Origin: Liolophura sinensis
Taxonomy: Eukaryota; Mollusca; Polyplacophora; Chitonida; Chitonidae
DNA: 60,000 bases
Assembly (NCBI RefSeq): GCF_032854445.1
Contig: NC_088295.1
Location: 35,374,510-35,434,509, forward strand
Reading direction: 5' to 3'
Under the pieces are notes generated by a model. The model was given only the letters and a program-made list of their open reading frames with translations. It had not been told where the DNA came from and made no database searches. The position numbers were made by a program, and so were the translations under genes. This document shows, piece after piece, positions 57,141 through 60,000 of the stretch (the stretch's first letter is position 1; every line of letters begins with the position of its first letter).

Positions 57141-58870
57141 CCATAGGGTTAATGCTCGATTACCAACACCAGCGCTGCTATCAATCAGTGCTCGCACACG
57201 CCGGCTTTGTTTGGCGTGTTATTGGTCACCGATATACTAGCTCTGCTATATTAATGCTCGCCCAAACCGGTTTCCCTTATGGTCGCCCGAAACGGCGCTG
57301 CTGTTCGATAAAGTTCGGCCAAACGAACGCTGCTCAACAATGCTCAGTGTTTGTGGACTCTGTAATTGACATTATAATGCTCGCTCAAACCGGGTGTTGC
57401 TATAAGCCCTATTAATGCTCCGGGCCAAATAGGAATTGTTACCATGCATATAACGTTCACCTATAGTGATGCTGCTATAAATGCTCGCCCAGGTCCGAGC
57501 TGGCTATATTAATGCTCACCCAAACCAACGCGTGTCTTTCCGGCATAACTGAAAACGGTTGATACGCAAACTAACTTCGATTTATTTACTTATTTATTTG
57601 ATTGGTGTTTTACGCCGTACTCAAGAATATTTCCCTTATACGACGGCAGCCAGCATTATGGTGGGAGGAAACCGGGCAGAGCCAGGGGGAAACCCACAAC
57701 CATCCGCAGGTTGCTGGCAGACCTACCCACTTACGACCGGAGAGGAAGCCAGCATGAGCTGGACAAACTCACAGCGACCGCATTGGTGAGCCTGGGTCAT
57801 TACGCTGTGCTAGCGAGCTAACCAACTGAGCCACGGAGGCCCCAACTAACCTCGAAGAATTCTGCTGGGGATGAAAACATGAGATATCAATGGTAGTCAA
57901 ACTGAATTTCTCTGGAATTATTTTGCTTAACTATTATGTTAAGCTGTTCAGTGAATCCAACAGATTCTGACTTAAAACAGTTGATTTCGTGCATGCTTAA
58001 TTCTTTTTACACCATTCTCTGCATGCCATTCCCTTACTCTATGTATAGATCTGCATTTCACCGGTAACGTACATGTGACCATTTGTCAATCATCTCACTG
58101 TCGTCACTCAATAATGCTTATTATAATAATATAATGCTCGCGCCCATGCAAACCGGCGCTGATACGAAGTAATGCTCACCCGTGTAATCGGCGCTGATAT
58201 GAATTAATGCTCGCCCATCATGCAAACCGGCGCTGGTATGAATTAATGCTCTCCCATCATGCAAACCGGCGCTGGTAAGAATTAATGCTCACCCATCATG
58301 CAAACCGGCGCTGATATGAATTAATGCTCTCCCATCGTGCAGACCGGCGCTGATATGAATTAATGCTCTACCATCATGGAGATGGCATGAATTAATGTTC
58401 GCCTAAACTGGCGTTGATATTCAACAATGCTCACCCAGACTAGTGCTGGTATATTATGCTGTAGCCAAAATCAGGTCCGTTACTGTGTATGTTCGCTCAT
58501 GCACGGCACTGTTTCTATAGTGAGCGTGCCAATGTCCACGCAGTCAGGTGCTAATATTAGTGATCGCTCAGACCGACGTTGTTTTCACATATAGGCTATG
58601 CTGTTAGTCCAAACCGGTGCCATATTATATAGAGCCTATAATAATGCTCAACTAAACCGGTGCTTGCCCCTTGCATGTCACTATAATGTTTCCTTATTTC
58701 CAGTTGTGCTTTGATTACGTCACAATGCTCACCCTTATAAACGAGCGCCACACTGTTTAATACTAGCCCCGTGCAATGCACATACAGATCGCTATTGCTA
58801 TTCCGTAAAGTTCGCATATTCAGTTCCATTTGCTCCACAAGGCTCACCCAAACTGGTACATCATCTAGGC
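57140..58870. repeat. Degenerate satellite-like field based on 'aatgctcgcccaaaccggcgctg'
   Basis: A motif of about 20-25 bp ('taatgctcgcccaaaccgg' + 'cgctg') recurs at irregular 30-60 bp spacing on both sides of a SINE at 57581-57843. The clearest run is 58125-58450, with units of about 48 bp ('gaattaatgctc.cccatcat' and 'gcaaaccggcgctgatat'). Conservation falls away from that core. Confidence 0.8.
57581..57843 (-). mobile_element. SINE family A, full length
   Basis: On the minus strand it starts with a tRNA-like head (ggggcctccgtggctcagtt, A box; B box near 'gagtttgtccagctc', partly decayed), then a body with 'gttgctggcagac' and 'cggcagccagcattat' complements, and ends in 'tttatttacttatttatttg' complement. 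About 263 bp. This is the reference copy used for the fragments. Confidence 0.95.
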
Positions 58871-58929
58871 CGACACTGTGCGTAGACCCATATCATTTCT
58901 CGTCCGGTTATAGACCTAATCGGCATTTG

Positions 58930-59199
58930 TTTACTTAGTTTTTTATTTGATTGGTGTTTTACGCCGTACTCAAGAATACTTCACTTACACGACGGTGGCC
59001 AGCATTACGATGGGAGGAAACCGGGTAGAGCCCGAGGGGAACCCACAGCCATCCGCAGGTAGCGGGCAGACTTTCCCACGTACGGCCGTAGAGGAAGCCA
59101 ACATGAGCTGGACTTGAACTCACAGCGACCGCATTGGTGAGAGGCTCCTGTGTCATTACGCTGCGCTAACGCGCAAACCAACTGAGCAACGGAGGCCCC
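58930..59199 (-). mobile_element. SINE family A, full length, second copy
   Basis: Nearly colinear with 57581-57843. The B-box region is better preserved here (complement of 'ctggacttgaactcacagcg'). Confidence 0.95.
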
Positions 59200-59702
59200 T
59201 AATCGGCATTTGAGATGTGGGCCTACGCACATTAGGGGCTCCATAAATATTGTACAGTTTTCATATGATTGCTGCGTGATTATGAAAGGAATATTTACAT
59301 AAAGTATAATTCGTTTCAATTTACTTTAAAAGCTTTGTTCCGTGACCGATGAATAGGCTATGTGCGGCCTATATAATACCATACGACAATAAATATCTAT
59401 CACGTCTCACTCTCAACAAATTGCTCATTGTGCAATATATTTATCATATAAGCAAATGTAGAACGCCTTCACATATCGGCCTTAATTTTTTTTTTTTTTT
59501 TTTAGGTTGAAGGTCCGCAGACACTCGGCCAACATTCACGGTAACAGCTATTCGATGATATTTAATTTATCGGTTGTATATGCCTGCCGAAAGGCGTCTG
59601 TGATTACCTCCCATGCTTCAGCGGTACCAATGTGCTTTGTGTACGATTAGTTCCCGCGGAATTGGAGAGGTTGTTGGGTCGGATCGTACGATTTGAAGAA
59701 GT
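59200..59702 (+). promoter_or_regulatory. Probable SUZ12 5' region
   Basis: It holds a poly-T tract at about 59488-59504 and more CpG dinucleotides from about 59510 on. It starts immediately after a SINE. Promoter role is inferred from position only. Confidence 0.35.
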
Positions 59703-59802
59703 ATGCGGCCCAGAAAGCGAGCCAAAGAGGGCCATGATGCGGCGGAACAACAGTTCGAAACAGTACAGGCTGATCATGAACTGTTCTTGCAAGCTTTTGA
59801 GA
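59703..59802 (+). CDS. SUZ12: SUZ12 first coding exon (gene continues to the right)
   Basis: ATG at 59703-59705 opens 'MRPRKRAKEGHDAAEQQFET', followed by 'VQADHELFLQAFE', and ends GAG A|GTAAGC in phase 1. The block 'QADHELFLQAFE' is the highly conserved start of SUZ12 and the phase-1 break before the next Lys fits. SUZ12 is the scaffold subunit of Polycomb repressive complex 2, acting with EZH and EED in nuclear H3K27 methylation. The Lys/Arg-rich start could aid nuclear import. Vertebrate SUZ12 has a longer Gly/Ser-rich N-terminus, which is absent here. The next exons are outside the window. Confidence 0.92.
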
Positions 59803-60000
59803 GTAAGCCATGTGTTTGTGTAAGGCTGTTTGCCCTGTGTTATAAAGGGGACGGTCATGGTTGGATGTACAGTGATCCTTTCGGCCCAGTGACGCCGTGG
59901 CCTTAAAATAGTTTAAAACATGGCCTTAATATGTGGCTACTTGACCTGCGAAATACCGGATCACATCATGTCAATTTTACCCAATCAATTTTACCAGAGT

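Noticed and set aside
57800-57843. tRNA gene in the SINE heads
   Set aside because: The A and B boxes are part of dispersed SINE copies; the cloverleaf is incomplete and linked to the SINE body.
59632-59823. 63-codon plus-strand ORF in another frame over the SUZ12 start
   Set aside because: The frame with 'QADHELFLQAFE' and a correct donor is clearly SUZ12; this one is a shadow.

Overview
This is a eukaryotic, AT-rich genomic window, most likely from a mollusc. The evidence is small exons split by long introns with GT/AG (once GC/AG) borders, several tRNA-derived SINE families of the type common in bivalve and gastropod genomes, abundant minisatellites and short inverted-repeat transposons. 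The organism call is inference. No prokaryotic features were seen.

Positions 1-29776, minus strand: one large gene, truncated by the left edge. I joined 20 coding exons whose splice phases all agree (7317 nt, 2439 codons in the window). The predicted protein has an N-terminal TPR region, a long run of alternating C2H2-like and CCCH zinc fingers of the ZC3H7 type, a HELZ-family linker domain and a complete SF1/UPF1-like helicase core, and it runs on past position 1. It is best described as a HELZ2/HELZ-like RNA helicase carrying a ZC3H7-like N-terminal half. Its introns hold SINEs, MITEs, a foldback element and large tandem arrays.

Positions 29777-47080: no complete gene was recognised. The region holds three orphan exon-like segments (31289-31444 minus, 35018-35210 plus, 38566-38686 minus), a decayed LINE reverse-transcriptase fragment, a decayed SGNH-hydrolase-like ORF with a poly-G run, MITEs, SINE pieces and consecutive tandem arrays of about 57, 29, 31 and 24 bp units.

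Positions 47081-54339, minus strand: a complete ten-exon phospholipase B-like (PLBD1-type) gene, 537 codons plus stop, with a signal peptide and the conserved Ntn-hydrolase cysteine. One intron uses a GC donor.

Positions 54340-59702: an intergenic region with a degenerate satellite-like field and two full SINEs. At 59703, plus strand, the first coding exon of SUZ12 (PRC2 subunit) begins and the gene leaves the window on the right.

The most unusual signal is that two unrelated genes here each carry an intronic minisatellite whose repeat unit is the 3' end of the upstream exon together with its 5' splice site. In the helicase gene this gives about 22 intact tandem GTAAGT donors. In the PLBD1-like gene the units also carry an acceptor, so some copies look like in-frame 39-nt microexons.
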